Of a stretch of DNA of 64,000 nt, positions 1 through 7,369 are shown piece after piece. The first letter of the stretch is position 1. The number at the start of each line of letters is the position of its first letter. A model generated the notes under the pieces. That model saw only the letters and a program-made list of their open reading frames with translations, made no database searches and had not been told where the DNA came from. This stretch comes from Candidatus Rokuibacteriota bacterium (GTDB lineage Bacteria; Methylomirabilota; Methylomirabilia; Rokubacteriales; CSP1-6). Made by a program: the position numbers and the translations under genes. The stretch covers positions 25,696-89,695 of the forward strand of contig QHRU01000042.1 of assembly GCA_003220225.1 (NCBI GenBank), given 5' to 3'.

Positions 1-359
1 TCGCTGCGCCAGAAGTCGAACGAGGCGCCGCGGCGCCGCTGCAGCGCGATGCGCACGTTCTCGAGCACGCTGAGGTGCGGGAAGACGGCCGAGATCTGGA
101 AGGAGCGCACGAGCCCCATGCGCGCGATGGCGGCGGGCTTGCTGCCCGTGATGTCGCGGCCGTTGAAGCGGATGCGCCCCGCCGTCGGCGTCAGGAAGTG
201 CGTGAGGAGGTTGAAGCAGGTCGTCTTGCCGGCCCCGTTGGGCCCGATCAGCGCGTGGATCGAGCCTCGCCGCACGCGGAGGCCGACGTTCCTCACGGCC
301 ACGAAGCCGCGGAACTCCTTGGTGAGCCCCTCGGTCTCGAGGATGACGTCGGACGTCAC
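1..359 (-). CDS. ABC transporter ATP-binding protein, LivG type (partial, 3' end off window)
   Basis: This is the N-terminal part (about 119 residues) of an ABC ATPase; the rest lies beyond the left edge, so the ORF track misses it. The reading has a complete Walker A (GPNGAGKT) followed by the LivG-like segment FNLLTHFLTP and a Q-loop region (LVRSFQISAVFPHLSVLENV). This is the pattern of the HAAT branched-chain amino acid importer ATPases. The start is a GTG whose last two bases belong to the TGA of the upstream enoyl-CoA hydratase gene (GTGA), so the two are translationally coupled. The substrate cannot be told from this fragment. Confidence 0.85.
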   Translation of the reverse strand, partial: MTSDVILETEGLTKEFRGFVAVRNVGLRVRRGSIHALIGPNGAGKTTCFNLLTHFLTPTAGRIRFNGRDITGSKPAAIARMGLVRSFQISAVFPHLSVLENVRIALQRRRGASFDFWRS

Positions 360-1171
360 GGTGCCGGTCGCGGATGGAACACGGGCTCGCGCTTCTCCTT
401 CCACGCGCGGTTGGCCTCGCCCGTCTCCCACGAGCGCATGCAGTCGTCCTGCGCGCGCAGCACGTCCTCCACGAGCGCGCGCGGATCGGCGTGGAACGAC
501 GCCTGGAGCAGCCGCTTGATGTGGCCGTTGGCCGTCGGCGCCTGGTGGCGCAGCCGCTCGAGGAGGACGGCCAGCGCCGCGTCCACCTCGAACGGCGCGC
601 ACACGCGCGTGACGAGACCGATGGCGTGCGCCGCCTCGGCGGAGACGTCGTCGTTGAGCAGCGAGAGCTCCTTGGCGCGCGCGAGCCCGATCAGCCGCGC
701 CAGCCGCAGCACGGAGCCGTCGGGGATGATGCCGTGGTGCGAGGCGCCGAGGCCGACCACGGCGTCGCTCGTGGCCAGCCGGAGGTCGCACGCCACCGCG
801 AGCTGGAGCCCGCCCCCGATCGAGTAGCCGTGCAGGACGGCGATGGCGACCTTCGGCATGTCCTCTAACAGATTCAGGGCGCGGATCCAGTGGCGGTAGA
901 ACGACTCGTCGATGGCGCCGGCCGCGAGCGCGGTGCGGTCCATCCCCGAGCAGAAGGCGCGGCCCGCGCCGCGCACCACGACGACGAACGTCGCGGCGTC
1001 GCCCGCCGCGCGCTCCACGCACTCCGCGAGGGCCGCGGCGAGCGCGGTGTCGAGCGCGTTGAGCACGGACGGCCGGTTGAGAGTGATCCAGCTCACGCCG
1101 TCCCGCGCCTCGTAGATCACGGGAGCGGACGTGCTACGATCTGACTGCTTCCCAGCCGCGGGTTCAGCCAT
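356..1171 (-). CDS. Enoyl-CoA hydratase/isomerase family protein (crotonase fold)
   Basis: A 271-residue crotonase-superfamily protein, the usual length. The two oxyanion-hole segments are visible: GRAFCSGMD (about residues 70-78) and GYSIGGGLQLA (115-125), which bind the acyl-CoA thioester carbonyl. The region where classical hydratases carry a QPE glutamate reads LGASHHG, so a standard enoyl-CoA hydration cannot be assumed; isomerase, hydrolase or decarboxylase activity is equally possible. The first ~18 residues are low-complexity. It is the first gene of a unit that continues GTGA-coupled into a Liv-type ATPase, which links acyl-CoA metabolism to import. A likely promoter lies immediately upstream. 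Confidence 0.85.
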   Translation of the reverse strand: MAEPAAGKQSDRSTSAPVIYEARDGVSWITLNRPSVLNALDTALAAALAECVERAAGDAATFVVVVRGAGRAFCSGMDRTALAAGAIDESFYRHWIRALNLLEDMPKVAIAVLHGYSIGGGLQLAVACDLRLATSDAVVGLGASHHGIIPDGSVLRLARLIGLARAKELSLLNDDVSAEAAHAIGLVTRVCAPFEVDAALAVLLERLRHQAPTANGHIKRLLQASFHADPRALVEDVLRAQDDCMRSWETGEANRAWKEKREPVFHPRPAP

Positions 1172-1185
1172 GGAGAGTGCGGCCT

Positions 1186-1214
1186 AACGTATGGAAAGAC
1201 CGCGATCCTGTCAA
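1186..1214 (-). promoter_or_regulatory. Probable sigma70-type promoter for the enoyl-CoA hydratase gene
   Basis: On the minus strand a perfect TTGACA (1214-1209) is followed after exactly 17 nt by TACGTT (1191-1186), a partial match to the -10 consensus. Transcription would start about 8 nt before the ATG at 1171. No Shine-Dalgarno sequence is present in that short space, so the mRNA may be nearly leaderless. The element sits inside the 54-bp gap between two divergent genes and must overlap the plus-strand control region. Confidence 0.45.
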
Positions 1215-1225
1215 GGAGACGCCCT

Positions 1226-2197
1226 ATGCCGCGAGCGAGCAGACGCGATTTCCTGACGACGTCCGCCGGCGCGCTGCTGGCCGTCGGCGCCCCGCGCATC
1301 GGTCACGCGCAGACGGCGGTCAAGGTCGGCACCGCCGTGCTCGGCGATTACGCGCTGGCCGGGCCGTTCATCGTGGCCGACGCGAAGGGCTTGTTCAAGA
1401 TCGAGGGACTGGCCGCCGAGTTCGTCCCCTTCCGCGGCGGCCCGGACCTCGTGAAGGCGGTCGTCGCCGGTGAGCTCCTCCTCGGCGCGGCCGGCAGCAC
1501 GGACATCCTCGTGGCTCGCGAGGCGGGGCAGCCGTTGAAGATGGTGGCCACGCACACCGAAGGCAACCACTTCACCCTCAACGTCGCGCCGGACGTGGCG
1601 GCCGCCGCGGACTTGAAGGGCAAGACGATCGGCGTCACGCGCGTCGGCGCCACCACGTGGGTCTTCGCGCGCATGTTCGCCAAGCAGCAAGGGTGGGATC
1701 CGGATCGCGACGTGAAGATCGTCGGACTCGGAGGCCTCGACGGGCAGCTGGCCGCGCTCGCGCGCAAGGAGATCGCGGCCTTCGTCTGGGGTGACGGCGG
1801 CGCCGTCACGCAGCTCGCGGGCAAGTCCAAGGTGTTGCTGCGACTCGACGCGGTGACGCCCAGATGGATCAGCCAGATCCAGTACGCCTCCGAGGACGGT
1901 ATCAAGAAGAACGCCGACCAGATCCGCAAGGCGCAGAAGGCGATCTTCGGGGCCTTACGCTTCATGAAGGACCAGACGAACGACGCCGCGAAGCTCGTCT
2001 CGGCGAAGATCGGCTGGAGTCCGGAGGCCGTGCTCGCCGCGCACAAGATCTCGAGCCCGCTCTTCTCGCTGGACGGCCAGGTGAGCATGCAGGCGCTGGG
2101 GTCCATGCAGGACACGCTCCTCGAATACGAGGTGATCAAGAAAAAGCTGCCGCTCGAGGAGCACGTGGCGCGCGAGTTCTTCCCCGTCCGGCTTTGA
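1226..2197 (+). CDS. ABC transporter substrate-binding protein, NMT1/SsuA type, Tat-exported
   Basis: A 323-residue periplasmic binding protein. The N-terminus MPRASRRDFLTTSAGALLA carries a twin-arginine signal (RRDFLTT), followed by a cleavable region ending near HAQ. The body has the NMT1/THI5-like pattern: an opening strand then GPFIVADAKGLFKIEGL, FVPFRGGPDLVKAV, AREAGQPLKMV and LKGKTIGVTRVGATTW. These proteins feed SsuBC/TauBC-type importers. An AAGGAG Shine-Dalgarno lies about 6 nt before the ATG. No permease or ATPase is adjacent; the nearest matching importer (5095-7369, opposite strand) lacks its own binding protein, so this could be its partner. The substrate is unknown. Confidence 0.88.
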   Translation: MPRASRRDFLTTSAGALLAVGAPRIGHAQTAVKVGTAVLGDYALAGPFIVADAKGLFKIEGLAAEFVPFRGGPDLVKAVVAGELLLGAAGSTDILVAREAGQPLKMVATHTEGNHFTLNVAPDVAAAADLKGKTIGVTRVGATTWVFARMFAKQQGWDPDRDVKIVGLGGLDGQLAALARKEIAAFVWGDGGAVTQLAGKSKVLLRLDAVTPRWISQIQYASEDGIKKNADQIRKAQKAIFGALRFMKDQTNDAAKLVSAKIGWSPEAVLAAHKISSPLFSLDGQVSMQALGSMQDTLLEYEVIKKKLPLEEHVAREFFPVRL

Positions 2198-3543
2198 GCC
2201 GCGCGCGTCTCGCGCTCGCCGCAACTCTCCTGCTCGTCGGGCTCCCCGCGATCGCGCACGCGCAGGTCTTCCTCGCCTCCAAGCCGAACGCCCCGTTCGA
2301 GATCGGACCGCTCTTCGTCCGCGCCAGCGTGACGCCGGGCCTCGGGGCGCTCGACGTGAACGTCATCTGGAGCATCGTGCTGCCCGCGACGCGCTCGGCC
2401 TCCGGCGTCGAGCAGGATCTCTATCTGATGTGGCCGGGCAGCCTGGTGGCCGACGCCAAGCTGGGCCAGGGCGATCCCGCCCTCGACAAGTACATCGCGG
2501 ATCGGGGCTTCAAGGTGACGCGCTCCGGCCGTCTGACCATGACGGCGCAGAACCTCTATCGCTCGGGCCCCGACCGTGCCGAGCCCATCGAGGGCGGCGC
2601 GCCGTTCGTGACCTTCTTGCGTCAGGACTCGGGTCCCCTCGGGAGCACGACGCCGGCGTCGTTCATCCGAATCCCGTGGGACCCGCGCGCGCTCAACCGC
2701 GCCTATCTCATGCGGCTCAGCATGAAGGCCGAGGGCCTCATCCGCCCGAAGCCGGCGACGTGGCTCGAGCACACGCTCTGGGGCAACCGCTACCGCCTGT
2801 TGCTCTCGTTCAACGAGGTGCGGCAGCGCGCGCTCTTCCGCCTCTATCTCGAGCACAGGGACCGCGTCGTGCGACTCAGCGAGGATCCCGCGCAGCTCAT
2901 CGTCGACTTCGCCGAGAACGACCGGCTGAAGATCGACGAGCTGTCCCCGCACTCCGCGACACGGCAGCCCAGCGAGAGCCGCGCCAAGACGGAGCGCGTG
3001 TCGCTGTTCCTCGACCGCTCGGAGGGCCTCATTCCACAAGTCCTGATGGTCCAGTTCGGCTACTTCTCGGGGTTCCAGTCGTGGGCGCCGGTCCTGATCC
3101 CGCTCGCCATCTTCGCAGCCGGCAACGTCGGCGGCGTGCTGCTGCGCAGCGTCGCAGAGCGGCTCAGCAAGCGCTGGGCGGGACGCGTCGGTTTCTGGAG
3201 CAAGACCGCGGAGGACAGGACGCGCGAGACGGGCGTGGTGCTCGACAGGGACACACTGGCCAGGATCAGGCCCGGGACGACGACCTACGAGCAGGTGCTC
3301 GATCTGTGCGGCCGCACGGTGGAGGAGCGGACGTCACCGCTCGGCGCCCCCGACCGCCGCACGCTCGTCTACCGTGGCCGGCGCATCGTCCCGCGCCGCC
3401 GCCGTGTGGCCGGGCTGCTCGCGACGGTCACGCACTGGGACGTCGAGGACCACGAGGTGGAGATCGTGCTGGAGCACGACATCGTGCGCGACGTCCAGGC
3501 TCACGTGCGCCGCTCGCGACTCATGGAGCCGGCGACGGTCTAG
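2194..3543 (+). CDS. Predicted envelope protein with signal peptide, one membrane segment and BamE-like C-terminal domain
   Basis: I place the start at a TTG (2194) whose TG is shared with the TGA of the upstream gene (TTGA). From there the protein (449 aa) begins with a clean signal peptide (RLALAATLLLVGLPAIAHAQ); the track start at 1864 is in shadow sequence. Residues 22-285 are an unrecognised extracytoplasmic region. A hydrophobic segment follows (about residue 295: WAPVLIPLAIFAAGNVGGVL). The last ~100 residues contain IRPGTTTYEQVLDLCG and WDVEDHEVEIVLEHD, which resemble the SmpA/BamE/OmlA fold. The function is unknown. A GGGGGGCC-type hairpin abuts its stop codon. Confidence 0.7.
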   Translation: MSRARLALAATLLLVGLPAIAHAQVFLASKPNAPFEIGPLFVRASVTPGLGALDVNVIWSIVLPATRSASGVEQDLYLMWPGSLVADAKLGQGDPALDKYIADRGFKVTRSGRLTMTAQNLYRSGPDRAEPIEGGAPFVTFLRQDSGPLGSTTPASFIRIPWDPRALNRAYLMRLSMKAEGLIRPKPATWLEHTLWGNRYRLLLSFNEVRQRALFRLYLEHRDRVVRLSEDPAQLIVDFAENDRLKIDELSPHSATRQPSESRAKTERVSLFLDRSEGLIPQVLMVQFGYFSGFQSWAPVLIPLAIFAAGNVGGVLLRSVAERLSKRWAGRVGFWSKTAEDRTRETGVVLDRDTLARIRPGTTTYEQVLDLCGRTVEERTSPLGAPDRRTLVYRGRRIVPRRRRVAGLLATVTHWDVEDHEVEIVLEHDIVRDVQAHVRRSRLMEPATV

Positions 3544-3570
3544 ATGGGGGGCCATTTCGGGGCCCCCCAT
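3544..3570. terminator. Conserved GC hairpin (copy 1 of 3), bidirectional terminator-like
   Basis: A perfect 10-bp stem (ATGGGGGGCC/GGCCCCCCAT) closes a 7-nt loop, ATTTCGG. It starts at the base after the TAG of the plus-strand gene and lies 17 bp before the end of the convergent minus-strand gene. There is no U-tract, so it may act as an mRNA 3'-end stabiliser or transcriptional roadblock rather than a classic intrinsic terminator. Near-identical copies occur at 20945 (opposite orientation) and 43926. Confidence 0.6.
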
Positions 3571-3587
3571 TACTAAGGGCGAGGTGA

Positions 3588-3815
3588 CTACACGCTCACG
3601 GGCTCGCCCACCGGCACGCGCGACAGCGCGTACTCCGGCAGCGAGACGTGCTCGTGGCAGACCCGGCAGTGGAAGTCGAGCTCCAGTCCCTGGCGCCTTC
3701 TCAAGAAGGCCATCGGCTGACCGCACCGCGTGTGGTGCAGCCCGTCTTCGCCGAGGAAAACGGTGGTGATGGTCGGCGTCTCGTTGGCTGCCGGCTTGAC
3801 CGTCGCGACTGCCAT
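3588..3815 (-). CDS. Small zinc-ribbon-like protein, unknown function
   Basis: A 75-residue protein with a strong Shine-Dalgarno (AGGAGG, 10 nt before the ATG). It has a likely metal site made of HHTRC (about residues 27-31) and HCRVCHEH (49-56), the two-knuckle pattern of small zinc ribbons. The rest is charged and carries no signal peptide. I do not recognise the family. The gene stands alone between a convergent plus-strand gene and a relatively AT-rich upstream region. Confidence 0.6.
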   Translation of the reverse strand: MAVATVKPAANETPTITTVFLGEDGLHHTRCGQPMAFLRRRQGLELDFHCRVCHEHVSLPEYALSRVPVGEPVSV

Positions 3816-4012
3816 GGCTGCTTTGCCTCCTGCTCTTGTCCCGGCGGGTGCCGGCTCACGGCAGGTCTCTTAGGCAAGGGCCATTCCATGGCTGACCGTC
3901 GCTCAACTCATTGTTTTCTTTAACCTCAAAGGTCAGACCGTGGCCAAACGGACAAAAACCGCTCACGGCCTCCGTGGAAATATTGTCCGGGCGGTGACCA
4001 AACGCGGCAGGG
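3816..4012. other. Intergenic region, locally AT-rich, with short direct repeats
   Basis: The stretch around 3905-3985 (TTGTTTTCTTTAACC; GGACAAAAACC; AAATATTGTCC) is clearly less GC-rich than its surroundings and probably holds the promoter of the 75-aa gene. The motifs GGTCAGACC (3931 and 4011) and GTGrCCAAACG (3939 and 3994) each occur twice about 60-80 bp apart. I see no confident -35/-10 pair and no ORF. Confidence 0.3.
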
Positions 4013-5098
4013 TCAGACCTTGTACCGCTTGAGCGCCGCCTGGGACAACGCGCAGCCGAGGCCGGGCTGCTCGCTCAGCACGACGCAGCCGGCCTCGATC
4101 GCCACCGGCTCGGTGAAGAGCGGCTCCCACCAGCCCATGTGCTCGAGGATCAGCGCGTTCGGCGTCGCCGCGAGCAGGTGCGCGGAGGTCTCCGTGAAGA
4201 GATGCGAGGACACGGGCTGCTGCCAGGCGTGGCAGAGCGCGGCCGCGCGCAGGAACTCGGTGGGGCCGCCCATTCGCTGGAGATCCGGCATCAGCACGTC
4301 GGCGGCGCGCGCCTCGAGGTGGCGCTTCATGCCCGCGCTGCCGTAGTCCGTCTCGCCGGTGGCGATGCGCATGTCGAGCGCGGCCGCGACGCGCGCGCAG
4401 CCCGCGAGGTCGTCGTAGGGCAGCGGCTCCTCGAGCCAGTAGAGGTCGTGCTCCTCCAGCCGCCGCCCCACGCGGATCGCCGTCGGCTCGTCCCAGCCCT
4501 GATTGACGTCGGCCAGCAGCGCGGCGTCGCCGCCCAGCGCTTCGCGCACGATCCGCACGCGCTCGACGTCTTCCTCGGGATCGGCGCGGCCGACGCGGAT
4601 CTTCATCGCGCGGTGGCCCGCGGCGCGGAAGTCCTCGGCCTCGCGCAGGAGCGCGTCCAGGCTCCCGTCGATCCACAGCCCGCTCGAGGCGTAGGTCGGC
4701 ACGCGCGTGCGGTCGCCGCCGAGGAGCCGGAACAGCGGCAGGTTCGCCGCGCGCGCGGCGAGGTCCCAGCACGCCGTGTCGAGCGCCGCGAGCGCGATGA
4801 GCGACGGCCCCGCGTGGCCGATGAAGTTCAGCGCCCGCCACGCCTCGGCGTGCCGCGCCTGCGGCGCCGGCGCCCGGCCGACGTAGGTCTCCGCGAGATC
4901 CTCCACCAGCTCGGCGAGCGCGCGCGCGCGGCGCGCGCCGAACGCGAAGCAGTAGCCCGCGCCCACGAGGCCGGCGTCGGTGCGCATCTCGACGGCGACC
5001 GTGTCGGCGCGGGCGTGATCGTGGCGCGCGGTGCGCACGGGACGCGGAAGCGGGACGGACAGCCGGTGGACGACGACGTCGGTGATCTTGAGCTTCAT
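4013..5098 (-). CDS. Mandelate racemase/muconate lactonizing enzyme family protein, MR-subgroup residues
   Basis: A 361-residue enolase-superfamily enzyme starting at the ATG at 5098; the longer track ORF is a fusion with shadow sequence. It shows K166-I-R (AMKIRVG), metal ligands D197 (ADVNQGW), E223 (WLEEP) and E249 (ATGET), and the Asp-His dyad D272 (MPDLQRMGG) and H299 (VSSHLF). These positions are within two residues of the mandelate racemase numbering (K166, D195, E221, E247, D270, H297). The enzyme therefore probably abstracts the alpha proton of a carboxylate (racemase or acid-sugar dehydratase type). It is ATGA-coupled to the permease gene upstream, which suggests the imported molecule is its substrate. 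Confidence 0.88.
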   Translation of the reverse strand: MKLKITDVVVHRLSVPLPRPVRTARHDHARADTVAVEMRTDAGLVGAGYCFAFGARRARALAELVEDLAETYVGRAPAPQARHAEAWRALNFIGHAGPSLIALAALDTACWDLAARAANLPLFRLLGGDRTRVPTYASSGLWIDGSLDALLREAEDFRAAGHRAMKIRVGRADPEEDVERVRIVREALGGDAALLADVNQGWDEPTAIRVGRRLEEHDLYWLEEPLPYDDLAGCARVAAALDMRIATGETDYGSAGMKRHLEARAADVLMPDLQRMGGPTEFLRAAALCHAWQQPVSSHLFTETSAHLLAATPNALILEHMGWWEPLFTEPVAIEAGCVVLSEQPGLGCALSQAALKRYKV

Positions 5099-5856
5099 CG
5101 GGGCTCCCCTCGCCACTGCGACAGGCGGTCGTTCAACACGTCCAGCGAGAGCACGATGACGATCGACGCCGCCGACACGAGGGCGGTGGCGGCGAACAGC
5201 TCGGGCGCCCGGAAGCCGTTGGCGAGCGACGACAGGACGTACCCCATGCCGCGCACGCCCGCGAACATCTCGACCACGAGCACGCCGAGCAGGCAGAAGA
5301 CGACCCCGAGCCGCATGCCCGCCAGGACGGTGGGGACGATGGCCGGCAGCACGACCTTCCAGTAGAGCTGCCAGCGCCGCGCCCCGAACGCGCGCGCGAC
5401 GGTCACGAGGGTGCGGTCCACGTCGCGCACGGCGCCCGTCACGAGCACGAGGATCGGAAACACGCCGTGGATGGTCGCGTAGACGACGGCCGGCGTGGCG
5501 CCGAAGCCGAGGAACAGCACGATCCACGGCAACACGAGGATCTTCGGCATCCCGTAGAGCGCGATCACGAACGGGTTGACGGCCTGGCGCAGCGGGCGCA
5601 CCGAGCCGAGCAGGATGCCGCCGCCCACGCCGATGACCACCGCGAGCACGTAGGCGATGGCGGTCTTGAGCAGCGTGTCGCCGAGGCCGGCCAGCGCGGC
5701 GCCGCCGATGCGGCCGAAGGCGCGCAGGACGGCGCTGGGCGCCGGGACGAAGAGCGGGTCCACCCACCCCGCGCGCGCCACGCCCTCCCAGGCGAGCAGC
5801 AGCGCCGTCACGCTCAGCACCTGCACGACGCGCACCCGAGGCGTTAGTCGGTCCAT
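5095..5856 (-). CDS. ABC transporter permease, SsuC/TauC type (second of a pair)
   Basis: A 253-residue inner-membrane permease with about six hydrophobic segments. It has the BPD_transp_1 EAA-loop region (VARAFGARRWQLYWKVVLP) that docks on the ATPase, and the NitT/TauT family hallmark WIVLFLGFG. The start is the ATG at 5856, 13 nt inside the preceding permease gene. The 3' end overlaps the MR-family gene (ATGA). Together with the permease at 5844 and the ATPase at 6587 it forms a heterodimeric importer of the nitrate/sulfonate/taurine-like family. No binding protein gene is in this operon. Confidence 0.9.
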   Translation of the reverse strand: MDRLTPRVRVVQVLSVTALLLAWEGVARAGWVDPLFVPAPSAVLRAFGRIGGAALAGLGDTLLKTAIAYVLAVVIGVGGGILLGSVRPLRQAVNPFVIALYGMPKILVLPWIVLFLGFGATPAVVYATIHGVFPILVLVTGAVRDVDRTLVTVARAFGARRWQLYWKVVLPAIVPTVLAGMRLGVVFCLLGVLVVEMFAGVRGMGYVLSSLANGFRAPELFAATALVSAASIVIVLSLDVLNDRLSQWRGEPR

Positions 5857-6590
5857 CGCTGGGCGCGGTGCTCGACGGCGCTGGCGAGCGCGTCGGAGCC
5901 GACGATCAGGACGAGCGTGACCACGACGAGCGCGATGTAATCCGCGGTGCGGAAGAGGCCATAGGCGTGGTTGATCAGCGAGCCCATGCCCGACTTGCTG
6001 CCGAGGATCTCGCCGACGATCACGCCGATGACGGTGAGCGCGAGCCCGGTCCGCAGGCCGCCCACCAGCGTGAACAGCATGGCGGGCAGCGTCACCTTGC
6101 GGAACGCGGTGAGGCCGTCGGCGCCGAAGGCGCGCGCCACCACCAGCATCTGCGGGCTCACCTGGCGGATGCCGGCGAGCACCGCGAGCGTGATCGGGAA
6201 GAAGCCGAGCAGGAAGCCGAACGCGATCTTCGACGCGGCGTCGAGGCCGAAGAAGAGCATGAGCGACGGGTACCAGACGACGGCGGGCACCGCGTAGAGC
6301 GCGGCCAGGATCGGTCCGTACGCGCGGCCCACCAGCCGGTTGAAGCCGAGCGCGAAGCCGCATCCCAGGCCAGCGACGATGGCGAGGGCGTAGGCGACCA
6401 GGATCTCGCGCAGCGTGAGGAGCAGGTGCTCGGCCAGGTCGGGATAGGAATCCCGCGCGAGCAGCCGGCCGAGCGCGGGCACCGCGGCCGAGGGCGGCAC
6501 GTAGAGCAGCGGGTTCGCCGTGCGGCCCACGATCTCCCAGGCGCCGAGCAGCGCGACGACGATCGCCACGCGGATCGCCAGGACCTTCAT
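5844..6590 (-). CDS. ABC transporter permease, SsuC/TauC type (first of a pair)
   Basis: A 248-residue permease paralogous to its downstream neighbour. It shows GAWEIVGRTANPLLYVPPS at the N-terminus, the mid-protein hallmark WYPSLMLFFGLD, and an EAA loop (VARAFGADGLTAFRKVTLP). The ATG at 6590 overlaps the ATPase stop (ATGA), and the 3' end overlaps the next permease by 13 nt, so stoichiometric coupled synthesis is expected. It is the partner half of the translocation pore. The substrate is unknown; the flanking acyl-CoA dehydrogenase and MR-type enzyme suggest a carboxylate. Confidence 0.9.
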   Translation of the reverse strand: MKVLAIRVAIVVALLGAWEIVGRTANPLLYVPPSAAVPALGRLLARDSYPDLAEHLLLTLREILVAYALAIVAGLGCGFALGFNRLVGRAYGPILAALYAVPAVVWYPSLMLFFGLDAASKIAFGFLLGFFPITLAVLAGIRQVSPQMLVVARAFGADGLTAFRKVTLPAMLFTLVGGLRTGLALTVIGVIVGEILGSKSGMGSLINHAYGLFRTADYIALVVVTLVLIVGSDALASAVEHRAQRWTD

Positions 6591-7369
6591 GGATGAGGCT
6601 CGCCCATCGCGCGCAGGGATTCGTCGCGGATGTCGCTCCACAGCTTCGCGCGCAGGGCCACCAGCTCGGACGACTCCATGGCGCGCGGGTACGGCATCGG
6701 GAGCTCGAGCACGCTCTTGATGCGGCCGGGCCGCGCGGTCATGACGACGACGCGAGTGGACAGCGCGAGCGCCTCGTGCAGGCTGTGGGTGACGAACACG
6801 ACGGTCTTGCGCATGCGGCGCCAGATGTCGAGCAGCCACTCGCCCATCAGCACGCGCGTCTGCTCGTCGAGGGCGCCGAAGGGCTCGTCCATCAGCACGA
6901 TCGGGGTGTCGATGGCGAGCGCGCGGCCGATGGCGACGCGCTGCCGCATGCCGCCCGACAGCTCGCGCGGGTACTTCGCCGCGAAGTCGCGCAGGCCGAG
7001 CGGGCCGAGCAGGTCCGTCGCCACCTGGCGGCGGCGCGCGGCCGGCACGCCCTGGAGCTCGAGGCCGAACTCCACGTTCTCCAGCGTCGTGCGCCAGGGA
7101 AAGAGGCCCGGGTCCTGGAAGACCGTGGCCACGCGACGCGGATCGGGACGCTCCACCGGCCGGCTGTCGACGACGACGCGCCCGGCGTCGGCGGTGACGA
7201 GGCCGCCGAGCATGCCGAGCAGCGTGGACTTGCCGCAGCCCGAGGGACCGATCAGGGTGCAGAACTCGCCGCCGCCGACCGAGAGCGAGATGTCGCGCAG
7301 CGCGTCCACCGGCCCGGAGGACGTGACGTAGCGCTTGGAGACGCCCTCGACGACGATCAGCTCGCTCAA
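6587..7369 (-). CDS. ABC transporter ATP-binding protein, SsuB/TauB type
   Basis: A 260-residue ATPase with Walker A GPSGCGKS, Q-loop FQDPGLFPW, signature LSGGMRQRV, Walker B PIVLMDEPFGALDE and the H-switch FVTHS. It is the energising subunit of the 5095-6590 permease pair. The chosen start is a TTG at 7369 whose last two bases form part of the upstream TGA (TTGA). It gives the normal N-terminus LSELIVVEGVSKRY and matches the coupling seen at neighbouring junctions; the 554-aa track ORF is a read-back into shadow sequence. Confidence 0.9.
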   Translation of the reverse strand: MSELIVVEGVSKRYVTSSGPVDALRDISLSVGGGEFCTLIGPSGCGKSTLLGMLGGLVTADAGRVVVDSRPVERPDPRRVATVFQDPGLFPWRTTLENVEFGLELQGVPAARRRQVATDLLGPLGLRDFAAKYPRELSGGMRQRVAIGRALAIDTPIVLMDEPFGALDEQTRVLMGEWLLDIWRRMRKTVVFVTHSLHEALALSTRVVVMTARPGRIKSVLELPMPYPRAMESSELVALRAKLWSDIRDESLRAMGEPHP

